39,662 bases of DNA from Actinomycetes bacterium (GCA_021794655.1 JAJYQJ010000147.1:1-39662), one strand, 5' to 3'; counted from the first letter of the stretch, positions 1 to 7,895 are shown. The notes: generated by a model from the sequence alone, not told the origin. Numbers and translations: made by a program.

Positions 1-225
1 CGGGTGGCCGAGTCAACCGAGAACGCGTCGGTGCTGCGGGGGTCACTTCTTTGGCTACCGGCGTCGAACCGCCGCCACCGGCGGTGCCTCGTCCGTTTGG
101 AAAGCTGAGCTGCGTTGCGCGCGGCGGCATGCGGTTTTGCAAGGGTGGACTCGTCAACGGGAAGGACTTGGCGGTCCCCTCGTTCGACGGTGTCCCACTC
201 AGCGCTACGAGGCCAGAGACACCCA
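1..225 (+). pseudogene. Truncated duplicate of the S15/CocE-like hydrolase N-terminal region
   Basis: Bases 1-206 match 4835-5040 with only about three mismatches, so this is a recent second copy of the start of the hydrolase gene at 4747-6645. At 206/207 the copy jumps: bases 203-224 resemble 5287-5311 of the full gene, so about 250 bases are missing inside the copy. After about base 225 similarity is lost. The open frame starting at base 51 is therefore a hybrid of gene remnant and unrelated sequence and not a functional gene. The copy is cut off by the window edge, so its left end is unknown. Confidence 0.8.
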
Positions 226-574
226 TTCAGTCGGCGGTAGAGATGACGATTGGTAACTTGGTGGGAACTGGTTGTGGCGATCACGTGGGCGTGGCGGTAC
301 TCGGTGGGGATGGTCGACGGATGCATCCTTGGGTCGTAACGTGCCGGCACCGCGGCCATCGTGTATCGGCTGCAACAAGCAGATGGCATTCGACGGCTCG
401 TACTCGCGCCAAGTTCGGCGGGACGGTATCGTCTAGCGGTTTTCGTTCGCCAGCTCCGCTCTCGGAGCAGCGGTCGTCGCCCACACAGGCCGAGCACTCG
501 ACAAAGAGCGCTCGCCCTCTACCTGGAGGCGTCAGAACGCACGGTAGGGTTCTTGCGACGGCGTTTCTTTGAAC

Positions 575-606
575 GAGCTGACGAGCTGACGAGCTGACGA
601 GTTCAC
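575..606. repeat. 8-bp tandem repeat, four copies
   Basis: The unit GAGCTGAC is present three times in a row, followed by the variant GAGTTCAC. It lies in non-coding DNA and looks like slippage-prone sequence; no function is visible. Confidence 0.8.
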
Positions 607-767
607 AGCGCTGTTCCGCGCTCTCGGGGTTAGCTCCGTGACCACGGTGGGCGCGGACCGTCTGCAACGAAAGTTGCTAAAACGTCTTTACTCAATCCTG
701 CCAAACCGTTCCCGTTTAATGTTGCCGGTGATAATACAAGGTTCCAAAAGGAAAGACTGAACCGGGC

Positions 768-791
768 GCGGACGCGGACGCGGACGCGGAC
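768..791. repeat. 6-bp tandem repeat GCGGAC, four copies
   Basis: Four exact copies of GCGGAC are followed by a partial copy. It lies in non-coding sequence about 50 bases upstream of a weak short reading frame. It is probably a slippage product. Confidence 0.8.
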
Positions 792-842
792 GCGACTTGA
801 CCGGTAGCCGATGGCGTCGGCCCCGGTGCAAGAGGAATCGAG

Positions 843-1010
843 GTGGCGAAGAAGGCGGCGAAGAAGGCGGCGCTGGCGAATTTGAACGAACTCGTCTGCT
901 GGTTGTGGGTGCAGCTGGTCACCGTCGGGCTGCCGCGACTGACGGTGAGCCTCGCGTCCCTACCTGCTCGTCCCGCTTGCCCCTGCACCGCGCCGTACGG
1001 CGAGCGGTAG
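843..1010 (+). CDS. Candidate small protein with Lys-Ala N-terminus (weak)
   Basis: A 55-codon frame starts at GTG with GAGGAATCGAG just upstream. It begins MAKKAAKKAALANLNELV and then has a hydrophobic stretch (CWLWVQLVTVGLPRLTV). The Lys/Ala repeat resembles the tails of histone-like proteins, but the rest does not fit that family. It could be a 5' fragment of a gene that lost its remainder, or a chance frame. No neighbour supports it. Confidence 0.2.
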   Translation: MAKKAAKKAALANLNELVCWLWVQLVTVGLPRLTVSLASLPARPACPCTAPYGER

Positions 1011-1190
1011 ACCTGTGCGCAGATGGACCTGTTCCGCTCCGAGGGATGGATCCACTTGCCTCCACGGGCACCTACTTTGTGTTATCTGAATCCCGCGAAG
1101 GCGCCCACGCGTCACACTTGCCCATACTGCTAGCTCCTCCTCTGGCCCTTCACCACAGGGTTCCGGATTGCCGCACTGGCTGCATGAGGT

Positions 1191-2096
1191 TCAGGAGGCC
1201 GCCTGGAACTGCTCGTAGCGCACCTCCAGGCGTTCGGGGTCCGGCCGGGCAGCACGCTCTCGGGGGATGACGAGCCGGGCACCGGCCATCTCCTGAAGAC
1301 CATGACGGAGCATCGGACCGTCCTTTTCGCCGACAATCCTCGGGGCGACATCTACCGTGAGGTCGGGCCGAACCCCGAGCAGGTTGGCGTCGTATGCGGC
1401 GTGGTGGATCTTGCATAGCGACAAGCCGTTCGGAATCACCGCATCTCCCTGGGGATCCCCGTCGGGGATGATGTGGGCAGCGTCGAGCAGTTCGGCGTGA
1501 TGGAGCCGACACATGGCACAGCGCTCCGCGTAGGCCCGGAGCACCCTTGCACGGAACACCGGCTGGTGGAGCCGCACCCTGGTCATGCGCTCCACGTAGT
1601 GCCGCTTGTCGGGGCTGAGCGCTGACAAGTCCACGTATCGCTGTTCCTCATCGAGAGCCATTGCGAACTCGTGACGAGCGGGATCCTCGAAACGCAGCCA
1701 GACCGGGTACCGTGCAACGTAGAGTCCAGAAGCGACCCCGACGAAGTAGGCAAGCGGCAGCTCGCGGACCATCGCCTCGCGAAGGGCGCGGTTGTCAGGG
1801 TGATCCGGGTCGGTTCCGCGGTACTTGTAGCGCACTAGCCCCTCGCTGCCCATTCCGTCGATATAGGGGGGTGCCTGGTTCGGCGGCGTGTACGTGGTCC
1901 GTACCGTGAGGGCGGCGCTCAGGACGGCGGGCTTCCAGATCCCCGACTGGACGATGAGACGCAGTGACCTGCCCTCGTAGGTGAAGGTGTTGACGTCCGC
2001 GGATCGCAACGACCCGTATGCGCTAGCTGTCATCAGCGCGTCGAGATGTCGAAACATGGCGTCACGCACCAAATGCTCGTCCGGCACCGCAGCCAT
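1191..2096 (-). CDS. HNH endonuclease, putative restriction-type nuclease
   Basis: This 301-residue protein has a C-terminal HNH nuclease domain: a Cys-x2-Cys pair (CAMC), then DAAHIIP with the catalytic-type His, then NGLSLCKIHHAAYD with the second Cys and closing His. That arrangement is typical of the HNH domain in putative type IV or other restriction endonucleases. The roughly 180-residue N-terminal part is unlike anything I recognise and may bind DNA. I chose the ATG at 2096 because the frame extended to 2180 is built from the terminal sequence of the adjacent IS3 remnant; translation from the longer frame cannot be excluded. No methyltransferase is next to it, so a solitary modification-dependent nuclease is possible but only inferred. 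Confidence 0.8.
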   Translation of the reverse strand: MAAVPDEHLVRDAMFRHLDALMTASAYGSLRSADVNTFTYEGRSLRLIVQSGIWKPAVLSAALTVRTTYTPPNQAPPYIDGMGSEGLVRYKYRGTDPDHPDNRALREAMVRELPLAYFVGVASGLYVARYPVWLRFEDPARHEFAMALDEEQRYVDLSALSPDKRHYVERMTRVRLHQPVFRARVLRAYAERCAMCRLHHAELLDAAHIIPDGDPQGDAVIPNGLSLCKIHHAAYDANLLGVRPDLTVDVAPRIVGEKDGPMLRHGLQEMAGARLVIPRERAARPDPERLEVRYEQFQAAS

Positions 2097-2146
2097 CAGT
2101 CTCCCCCAATCGCTGTCGATCCTAATGCGAGTCTGTCTTCTCGGTG

Positions 2147-2305
2147 TGGTGTTCCCCTCATAAACCGGACACATTCTCATGCTGCTTGTTGGGCGTGGAA
2201 TGACTCTTCGAACTCTCTCGGTTACATGTAATCAAGAGAGCTGTGAAGCCGTTCGTTATTGTACCAAAGTATCCATTCGAATATAGCTAGTCCGCATTGA
2301 CTCAT
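2147..2305 (-). pseudogene. IS3-family transposase C-terminal remnant with IS end
   Basis: Read leftward, 2305-2177 encodes MSQCGLAIFEWILWYNNERLHSSLDYM, a stop codon, then PREFEESFHAQQAA and a final stop. WYNNERLHSSLDYM-x-PREFE is the characteristic C-terminus of IS3-family OrfB transposases (usual form YNRxRxHSSLGYxSPxEFE). An in-frame TAA stands where that family has Ser or Thr, and everything upstream is missing. Bases 2147-2160 (TGGTGTTCCCCTCA) are probably the end of the element, since the first 13 of these bases recur at 4251-4263. The DNA is AT-richer than the surrounding chromosome, as expected of imported sequence. Confidence 0.8.
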
Positions 2306-2323
2306 CTTAAACCTCCGCCTAGA
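2297..2323. repeat. Short IS-associated repeat, copy 1
   Basis: A 27-bp motif beginning TTGACTCATC and ending ACCTCCGCCTAGA. It differs at two positions from copy 2 (4267-4293). It sits at the inner limit of the IS3 remnant, immediately before the AbiEii-like gene fragment. Confidence 0.75.
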
Positions 2324-2739
2324 TGTCACCCAACACGACGAATCCACCCTGACTTGCGTCTTGGGTGATACCAAGATCCAATTTTTGGATACTGCTGATC
2401 AAGCGGTGCTTCGTCCTGCCACCATCGTCGAAGGAATACCTGTCGCAAGTGTCGAAGATATCCTCGCGATGAAGTTGAATGCAATCGTTGGTCGGGCGAT
2501 GCTTCGGGACTATTTCGACATTATGATGATCGAAACTCAAACCAACCTCTCGGTTCCAGATGGTATGCGGTTCTTTGTTCGAAGGTACCGACCTAAAGTG
2601 CCAGCGGACTCGGTGGCATCGGCAATTCGGGCACTCGGTTACCTCGGAGATGTCACTGACGCCCCCGTGGCTTCCTGCCACCAAGGCAGAGATTGAAGGC
2701 TACTGGATGAGACGACAACATCTATTGTTGCAATGCTAA
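2322..2739 (+). pseudogene. AbiEii/AbiGii-type nucleotidyltransferase toxin, 3' fragment
   Basis: The open frame reads through TQHDESTLTCVLGDTKIQFL, then VEGIPVASVEDILAMKLNAIVGR, then RDYFDIMMI. This pattern is typical of the C-terminal half of AbiEii/AbiGii nucleotidyltransferases, the toxins of type IV toxin-antitoxin and abortive-infection systems (ASxEDxLAMKLxAI and KDxxDI). The nucleotidyltransferase core that would precede it is absent because the frame abuts the IS repeat at 2297-2323. Near base 2670 the frame shifts: a one-base change separates it from a downstream frame reading PWLPATKAEIEGYWMRRQ, which looks like the original C-terminus. No antitoxin gene is adjacent. The gene is broken at the 5' end and frameshifted near its 3' end. 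Confidence 0.75.
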
Positions 2740-2827
2740 TTAGTCGAGCGATTCAACAACGTGCGTCTACTCATCTACCGAGGGGGAAACGCCTGGCGAA
2801 CTAGCGCCACAACCTTGAAGCCATAGG

Positions 2828-3382
2828 TTAAACCGAGGTCGAGTGGAGGGACGAGTGGGCAAGTCTCGTACTGCGGTTTCGATCTGTGATCCACGCGATC
2901 ACGATCATGGTCAACGCAAGGAAACAGACCACGAACGCGAAGAGCGAGGCGGGGGTCGGAGATATTGTCAAATGCACACTAAGACCAGCCGAAGTTTCAA
3001 TGAGCGGCAGTACCTTATAGGTTGCTCCTGTAAGAACGACATTCGCAACGGCTAAAGCGCTTAACAATGGCCATCTGGGTTTTCCTACACCCAGGATAAT
3101 CGACCCAATAATCGCAATCGTGATAAGTGCACATATCAGTACAACAATTTCAGCTCCCACGCGTAGTAATGACTGTATGAACAGCGCCTCGTGGACGTTG
3201 GATACTGCTCGACGAGTTCCCTGAAAACTCAATGTTCGTCCAGATATCGAGGCAGAAGTGTTAACTCGCACATTGCGCCACGGGATAAACAGCAGGGCTA
3301 CAACAGCAATATTTAGTATGACGTCAGTCGAAAGTAGCACCCTGACTGGAGTGCCCAATCGTCCGCCCTCAGAGACCGGCAC
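2828..3382 (-). CDS. Hypothetical membrane protein, four predicted TM helices
   Basis: This 184-residue protein shows hydrophobic segments at about residues 21-36 (VILNIAVVALLFIPW), 75-96, 104-121 and 145-164. Between the first two lies a roughly 40-residue polar loop. I do not recognise the family. The GTG start lacks a strong ribosome-binding site. The composition is AT-richer than the chromosomal genes further right, which suggests transfer along with the flanking IS fragments. It runs in the same direction as the single-pass protein gene at 3428-4207 and lies 45 bases downstream of it, so they could be co-transcribed. Confidence 0.6.
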   Translation of the reverse strand: MPVSEGGRLGTPVRVLLSTDVILNIAVVALLFIPWRNVRVNTSASISGRTLSFQGTRRAVSNVHEALFIQSLLRVGAEIVVLICALITIAIIGSIILGVGKPRWPLLSALAVANVVLTGATYKVLPLIETSAGLSVHLTISPTPASLFAFVVCFLALTMIVIAWITDRNRSTRLAHSSLHSTSV

Positions 3383-3427
3383 TAAATCCCGCAGGTGTTG
3401 GATGTTTCCTTGTTATGAATGAGATAG

Positions 3428-4207
3428 CTATTTGATTGCAGTAAATGGAACACTCAACGTGCCAGTCTTTCCATTTTCCTTAGGTTGTGAAATGGTACCC
3501 GACACCTTGAGGTTGCCGATCGTACCGGTAAACGCCTCAACCAGACTGTTACGGTTTATCGTGACGACAGCGTTAACCGGTTGAGAGCCGTAGGTACCAT
3601 TCGCAGTGATGGAATAGCCTTTAAAGGCGTAGTTGTGGGGGTTTACTGCGGTTCCAGGCGGCGGACCGAACGACATACTCACTTCGAGGTGAAACGCTGT
3701 ACCGCCAAGCGTTCCGCTCCACGTCGCCATCGGGATATGAGAGGGGAAGACGAAGGTGTGGGTGGTCGGGTTGACCTGGGGGATTGGCTTCTTGGCTGGT
3801 ATCGCTGTCCCCGTCAACGTGAGTCCTTCGATGGTGCCCGAGAACGGCTGCGGCGGAGGAGTGACCCCGCCGCCCGTCTGGTTCCATGTGATAGTCGCAG
3901 ACCCTGACCCGGGTTTCAGCGTTCCTATCCCGTTGTTTTGTAGAATTACTAGCGTGGCGATGACAGCAATCACCGCTAGGGCTGCAATACCAGCGCCTAT
4001 CAGCACGCGACGACTGCGCTTCTTTGCAGCAACAGGTGGCTTAGCTTGAAGTGAGAAGGGTTCAACGATCGGCAGGGCGGGTGCCTGTGGTACCTGGGGC
4101 ACCTCAGGGATGACTGCGGACGCCTGGTAGTTGGGGTGTGACTCCGGTGGGTACCATCTGTTGTCCGAGGCGATCCACCACCCGGGTCCCTGCGAGACGT
4201 CGCTCAT
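3428..4207 (-). CDS. Single-pass membrane protein with N-terminal GWW/WYPPE motif
   Basis: The 259-residue protein starts at the ATG at 4207, behind a good ribosome-binding site (AGGAGG, seven bases upstream). It opens with a short tryptophan-rich motif, GPGWWIASDNRWYPPE, related to DUF2510-like motifs of actinobacterial membrane proteins and, in my experience, typical of Acidimicrobiia. A proline-rich cytoplasmic linker and a KKRSRR stop-transfer cluster precede one TM helix (LIGAGIAALAVIAVIATLVIL). The rest is an exported domain rich in Thr, Gly and Pro (TITWNQTGGG, SGTIEGLTLTGTA) with a beta-rich look. Function is unknown. Confidence 0.7.
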   Translation of the reverse strand: MSDVSQGPGWWIASDNRWYPPESHPNYQASAVIPEVPQVPQAPALPIVEPFSLQAKPPVAAKKRSRRVLIGAGIAALAVIAVIATLVILQNNGIGTLKPGSGSATITWNQTGGGVTPPPQPFSGTIEGLTLTGTAIPAKKPIPQVNPTTHTFVFPSHIPMATWSGTLGGTAFHLEVSMSFGPPPGTAVNPHNYAFKGYSITANGTYGSQPVNAVVTINRNSLVEAFTGTIGNLKVSGTISQPKENGKTGTLSVPFTAIK

Positions 4208-4250
4208 CTGTCCTCCTATCAAGCTGCAGTGGGAGCCTTTTCTATCACAA

Positions 4251-4328
4251 TGGTGTTCCCCTCTCATTGACTCATCGAAAACCTCCGCCTAGACCCATAC
4301 GTTGACTCATCGAAAACCTCCGCCTGAG
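4251..4328. repeat. IS-end remnant with two tandem copies of the short repeat
   Basis: Bases 4251-4263 repeat the IS3-remnant end found at 2147-2159. Copies 2 and 3 of the 27-bp motif follow at 4267-4293 and 4302-4328, with a 35-bp period. At the first locus the same two blocks are separated by about 138 bases of transposase sequence, so this locus looks like an internally deleted copy of the same element. The tandem arrangement also resembles the repeated transposase-binding sites at the ends of some IS families. Confidence 0.6.
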
Positions 4329-4373
4329 GGGGATCCCAGGGGTCGCTAACTGCATGGGTTAGGCCATGACGTT

Positions 4374-4733
4374 ATGGAGCTTTCGAACGCGACGATCGGC
4401 GACAGGGCGGTCCCCGAGGTCATCGACGATCTGAGGCGGCTCCAGGGCGAGTTCATATCGACGGTTCAAGAGCGTGGCGCGGCGATCATCGAGGCGAGGG
4501 GCCTCTCGCCAGCGCCCGGGGACTGTGTGTCGGTCGCGGTCGTGAGCTCGGGTGAGTACGAGATACCACCGGGACTTCAGTTCGGGTTTCCGGTGGTGGC
4601 CGACGGAGACGGAAGTTGGTCGGTTAGAGAGGGCCTGGAACACGACGCGTTTGCCCGCGACCGCATCGAGACGACGAAAGCGGAACTCGAGTCCGAGAGG
4701 GCAGAGGTGGAGGCGTTGGGGCTGCTTGGCTGA
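4374..4733 (+). CDS. Hypothetical protein, 119 residues
   Basis: I do not recognise this soluble, acidic protein. It contains a predicted helical N-terminus (VPEVIDDLRRLQGEFISTVQERGAAIIEA), a central part rich in beta-prone residues (CVSVAVVSSGEYEIPPGLQFGFPVVAD) and a charged helical end (ETTKAELESERAEVEALGLLG). It stops 13 bases before the proposed GTG start of the interrupted hydrolase gene, so the two probably formed an operon. The ATG at 4374 has no strong ribosome-binding site. Confidence 0.5.
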   Translation: MELSNATIGDRAVPEVIDDLRRLQGEFISTVQERGAAIIEARGLSPAPGDCVSVAVVSSGEYEIPPGLQFGFPVVADGDGSWSVREGLEHDAFARDRIETTKAELESERAEVEALGLLG

Positions 4734-4746
4734 ACGGCCGCACCTG

Positions 4747-6645
4747 GTGGGCAGCGAAGAACACGCTCGAAGGTTCCTGGCGTCGAGCGTACCCGTCGTT
4801 CTCCTCGCGACGTCTTGCACGAGCAGCGTGGGCACGGGTGGCCGAGTCAACCGAGAACGCGTCGGTGCTGCGGGGGTCACTTCTTTGGCTACCGGCGTCG
4901 AACCGCCGCCACCGGCGGTGCCTCGTCCGTTTGGAAAGCTGAGCTGCGTTGCGCGCGACGGCATGCGGTTTTGCAAGGGTGGACTCGTCAACGGGAAGGA
5001 CTTGGCGGTCCCCTCGTTCGACGGTGTTCCACTCAGTGCTGACGTAGCGCTGCCGGCGACGGGGAAGGGACCGTTCCCGCTCATCGTTCTCCTCCACGGT
5101 TTCGGGGCGTCGAAGTCGGAGTTCGAGACGAGCGCGAACGACGGATCGCTCGACGACGCGACGATGGCTGCCCGGGGCTGGGCGGTGCTGATGTACACCG
5201 CGCGGGGATTTGGCTCGTCGTGCGGGACGGTCGCGTTGAGGGTCGCGACGCCGGCGTGTGCGAAGGGTTGGATCCACGTCGCCGATCAGCGTTACGAGGT
5301 CAGAGATACCCAGTACCTGGCCGGAGAGCTCGTTGACGAAGGCCTCGTGAAACCAGGTATTGCGGTCGCCGGCGTCTCCTACGGCGCTGAGCAGTCTCTC
5401 GAGCTTGCGACGCTGAAGAATCGTATGTGACTTCGTGACGGTAGGTTCGTTCCCTTCGTGAGCCCGCGACGTCACATTCCAATGAGCGTTGGGGCGGTTT
5501 ATGCGATATGGGCACCCGAGGACCTGGCTGCGTCGCTTATGCCAAACGGCCGCGTTATGACGGGGTCCTACACGTCGGCGGCGGCCGACGTGAACCCAGC
5601 TGGGGTTGCAAAGGAGAGCTGGATCAAAGGCCTTCTCCAGGCGGGAGATAGCGCCTATTTCGCCCCGTCGGGCAAAGATCCTCAGTCTGCGATGGCGACG
5701 TGGTTCCACGAGTTCTTGGGTGGTGAGCCGTACTCGCGAGCGGCGTTACGTGCTCTGTCGATCATCCAAGAGTACAAGTCGGCGATCGGCGTTCCGCTTC
5801 CACGAGGTGGTCCAGCGCCGACCGCGATCCAAAACGGTTGGACCGACTCACTCTTTCCGGCCACCCAAGCTCTCCAGTATGCGAATCGGATCAACGCAGC
5901 TCACGACCGGACGCCACTTCTAATGATGTTCGATGACGTCGGTCACGGTTGGGCGCAGGATAAACCGGCCGACACCGCGTTCACGAACAAGACCGGGATT
6001 GCGTTCTTGGATGCCGTGGTGCGTGACGGAGTGCGCCCAATGACTGGGGTGGTCGTTATCCCCCAGACCTGCCCAGCGTCGGCACCCTCTGGTCCGCCCG
6101 AAAGGGGAGCGTCGCTCGCGGCGATGCAACACGGCGCCGTCGTTCTCGGGAGTTCGAAGTCTGAAGTCGTCAGTTCGAGTGGTGGGAGTCCGGCGACGTC
6201 CAGGGCGCTCGACCCGGTCAGCTCGTACCCGCTATGCAACTCGCTTCCAGCGTCGTCGTCGACTGGAACTGCTATTTATACGCGGGCCGTCGGCGCGAAG
6301 AGCGTGACGCTCCTCGGAGCGGTCAGCGTATCTGCGAACGTCCATATCGTGGGCAGATACCCCGAGCTCGTAGCTCGCTTGTGGGACGTCTCTGCGAACG
6401 GGACGCGCCAGATCGTGTCGATGGGGGTTGTTCGGCCAGATGCGAACCAGTCGGCTTCTACCGTAGCGTCGGCGGTGGCGAACGAACGGATCGTCTTTCA
6501 ACTCAACCCGAACGAGTATACGTTCGCCGCGGGCCACACGTTCGAGCTGCAGCTCGTAGGATCGAACTCACCCTACTTTCGAAAGTCAAACGGCACGTTC
6601 TCGATTGCGGTGTCCGAGCTGTCGGCGTCGATCCCTATTCGCTGA
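4747..6645 (+). pseudogene. S15/CocE-like alpha/beta-hydrolase interrupted by in-frame TGA
   Basis: The frame encodes an exported hydrolase of the X-Pro dipeptidyl-peptidase (S15)/CocE type. A signal-like N-terminus (RRFLASSVPVVLLATSC, possibly a lipoprotein signal) is followed by PLIVLLHGFGAS, the nucleophile elbow GVSYGAEQS, the acid-site region QNGWTDSLFP, the catalytic-His region VGHGWAQDKP, and a C-terminal beta domain as in S15 relatives. Codon 228 (5428-5430) is TGA. Reading continues in the same frame with no indel, and LKNRM-stop-LRDGRFVPFVSP matches the family pattern LKDRxMLPDGSxVPW on both sides. It is therefore a nonsense mutation in an otherwise intact gene. The stop separates the nucleophile Ser from the Asp and His, so neither piece alone should be active. 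A GTG at 5458 could start a C-terminal piece. The GTG at 4747 is a proposed start. Confidence 0.8.
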
Positions 6646-6898
6646 CCAAGAGAGCCTCGCGGCGCGTTTGGCGAGATGAATCTATATGAATTGGATGCAG
6701 CTACGCTGGAGTAAATTCCTCGCCGCCGATTCCTGCTATTCAGGTAGTTAATCCGGTCGTCCACTCGGTCTGAGCCCTCGTTGATCCACGACCTTTCGAT
6801 CGATGTGGCCAGTAAGTTGCTAGTTAGCCATTAAGTGAGAGGTGTGTGGATTACGGCTACCGGGAGTCAAAGGCGGGCCTTGCCGCACGATCTTGCGT

Positions 6899-7213
6899 TC
6901 ACGCAGGACGTTGGAAGACGGCCCGTTCAAGTCGAGCGAGGCGTTCCGCAACGGCGGCAGTGCCTCCCTCGTCCTCGGCGCGTAGACGATCGAGTGCCCA
7001 GATGCGGATGAGGGTAGAAACGGGAAGACTCGCGCTTTGGGCGGCACGCTGCAGCCGGGCATGCTCGCCGGCCGAGAGCCGCACCGACACCACGGTGGAC
7101 TGTCCCCGATTTGGCCGGCTGACTTCGACGTTGTCGGGGAGATTGTCCGGGATCTCGTAGTTCTCTGCCGCAGCTCCCTCGTCGGCCAGTACCTCGTTGA
7201 TGTTTTTGGTCAT
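6899..7213 (-). CDS. Antitoxin-like protein with ribbon-helix-helix-type C-terminus
   Basis: The 104-residue protein starts at the ATG at 7213 behind a perfect GGAAGGAGG ribosome-binding site. It contains EIPDNLPDNVEVSRPNRGQS followed by VVSVRLSAGEHARLQRAAQSASLPVSTLIRIWAL, the layout of actinobacterial antitoxins with a ribbon-helix-helix-type domain that partner a small toxin encoded immediately upstream. Here that upstream toxin survives only as a stump in the same frame (7214-7357). The protein probably represses its own promoter, as such antitoxins do. It now appears to be an orphan. Confidence 0.65.
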   Translation of the reverse strand: MTKNINEVLADEGAAAENYEIPDNLPDNVEVSRPNRGQSTVVSVRLSAGEHARLQRAAQSASLPVSTLIRIWALDRLRAEDEGGTAAVAERLARLERAVFQRPA

Positions 7214-7357
7214 CAGTCCTCCTTCCCATACAGGCGCCGGGTCCGGGGTCAGCCACACGGCGTGATCGTCGTCGACAGCCTCGTTGGCCCATGCTGAATC
7301 GATGCCGTGGTGCAAACGGACGTACTCGGCACGCTTGCTCCAGTCTACTTGAGGCAC
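7214..7357 (-). pseudogene. Toxin N-terminal stump fused in frame to the antitoxin
   Basis: The frame begins MPQVDWSKRAEYVRLHHGID and continues to WANEAVDDDHAVWLTPDPA, then runs without a stop through the ribosome-binding site into the antitoxin. I recognise this as the beginning of a small toxin-like family of about 90 residues usually found upstream of this kind of antitoxin. The remainder, which should follow DPA, is missing, so a deletion of roughly 40-50 codons probably joined toxin start to antitoxin start. A fused 152-residue product is possible from the ATG at 7357. Confidence 0.5.
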
Positions 7358-7439
7358 ACCTACATACTACTACGAACCACTACCGGTTGAGCGTTTCGAG
7401 CTAAACTGGCCTGGCCGTGCCAAGGCCGTTCACAGCAGT

Positions 7440-7640
7440 GAACTGGACTTTGACGCAAGGCTCGGATATGGCAGCCGTCATCGGATGGCACTCTCGCTCG
7501 ACGGAGGCGAAGCGATGCCGAAGCTACGAGCGGTGCGAACGAACGGGGACTTGGACAGCTACTGGCAGCACGACCTCGTCGGGGAGCACAAGCGCGCGTA
7601 CGCCGCTCGCTTCCGCAATGGTGTCATCCCGCAGGCCGCG
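7440..7640 (+). pseudogene. Transposase C-terminal fragment, possibly ISKra4 family
   Basis: The frame reads RMALSLDGGEAMPKLRAVRTNGDLDSYWQHDLV-GEHKRAYAARF. It resembles the C-terminal end of ISKra4-type transposases (W-x2-xGAEAxLKLRAxxxNGDFxxYWxxHLxxEHxRxHxxRY). The part upstream of about 7440 is absent, and the frame continues into unrelated sequence after about 7640. No inverted repeats are visible. I am moderately sure it is a transposase end but less sure of the family. Confidence 0.4.
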
Positions 7641-7688
7641 TGCTCGCTCCTTGCAGAGCGAGCCACACCCACCAAGTTCTGCTGGCGG

Positions 7689-7895
7689 CTAGTGAGCTAC
7701 TGGAACTTCGATACCCGCCTGGCGAAGGAGGGTGAGCTTACGCGCGAGGGCTTTTTGCCACACCGCCAACTCCTCGTCGAAGTGTGGTCGGTCTCCGTCC
7801 TCACAGGCGTGTTCAACCTCGTCGAACGCAGAGTCCTCTGCGTCGAGAAGCTCGCGGTACTTCAGTAGAAAGTGATCGTCGATCATCGTTTCCAC
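7689..7895 (-). CDS. Small hypothetical protein, 68 residues
   Basis: A GTG start at 7895 sits five bases behind the strong ribosome-binding site AGGGAGGT. The product (METMIDDHFLLKYRELLDAEDS...) is acidic and almost wholly helical, without membrane segments. I do not recognise it. The good start signal is the main argument that it is real; it overlaps the open frame of the transposase fragment on the other strand, which is presumably dead. Confidence 0.5.
   Translation of the reverse strand: METMIDDHFLLKYRELLDAEDSAFDEVEHACEDGDRPHFDEELAVWQKALARKLTLLRQAGIEVPVAH

Larger units (their letters stand above)
226..1190. other. Long stretch without a convincing gene
   Basis: About 960 bases lie between the hydrolase remnant and the HNH gene. 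The open frames seen on both strands have no recognisable domain and look like chance frames in high-GC DNA. The stretch holds two short tandem repeats (575-606 and 768-791) and one weak short candidate gene (843-1010). I take it to be decayed accessory DNA. Confidence 0.5.

Noticed and set aside
4624-5709. A 361-codon leftward frame opposite the hydrolase.
   Set aside because: It is very Arg-rich with no domain and lies wholly opposite the hydrolase coding frame, typical of a high-GC shadow frame.
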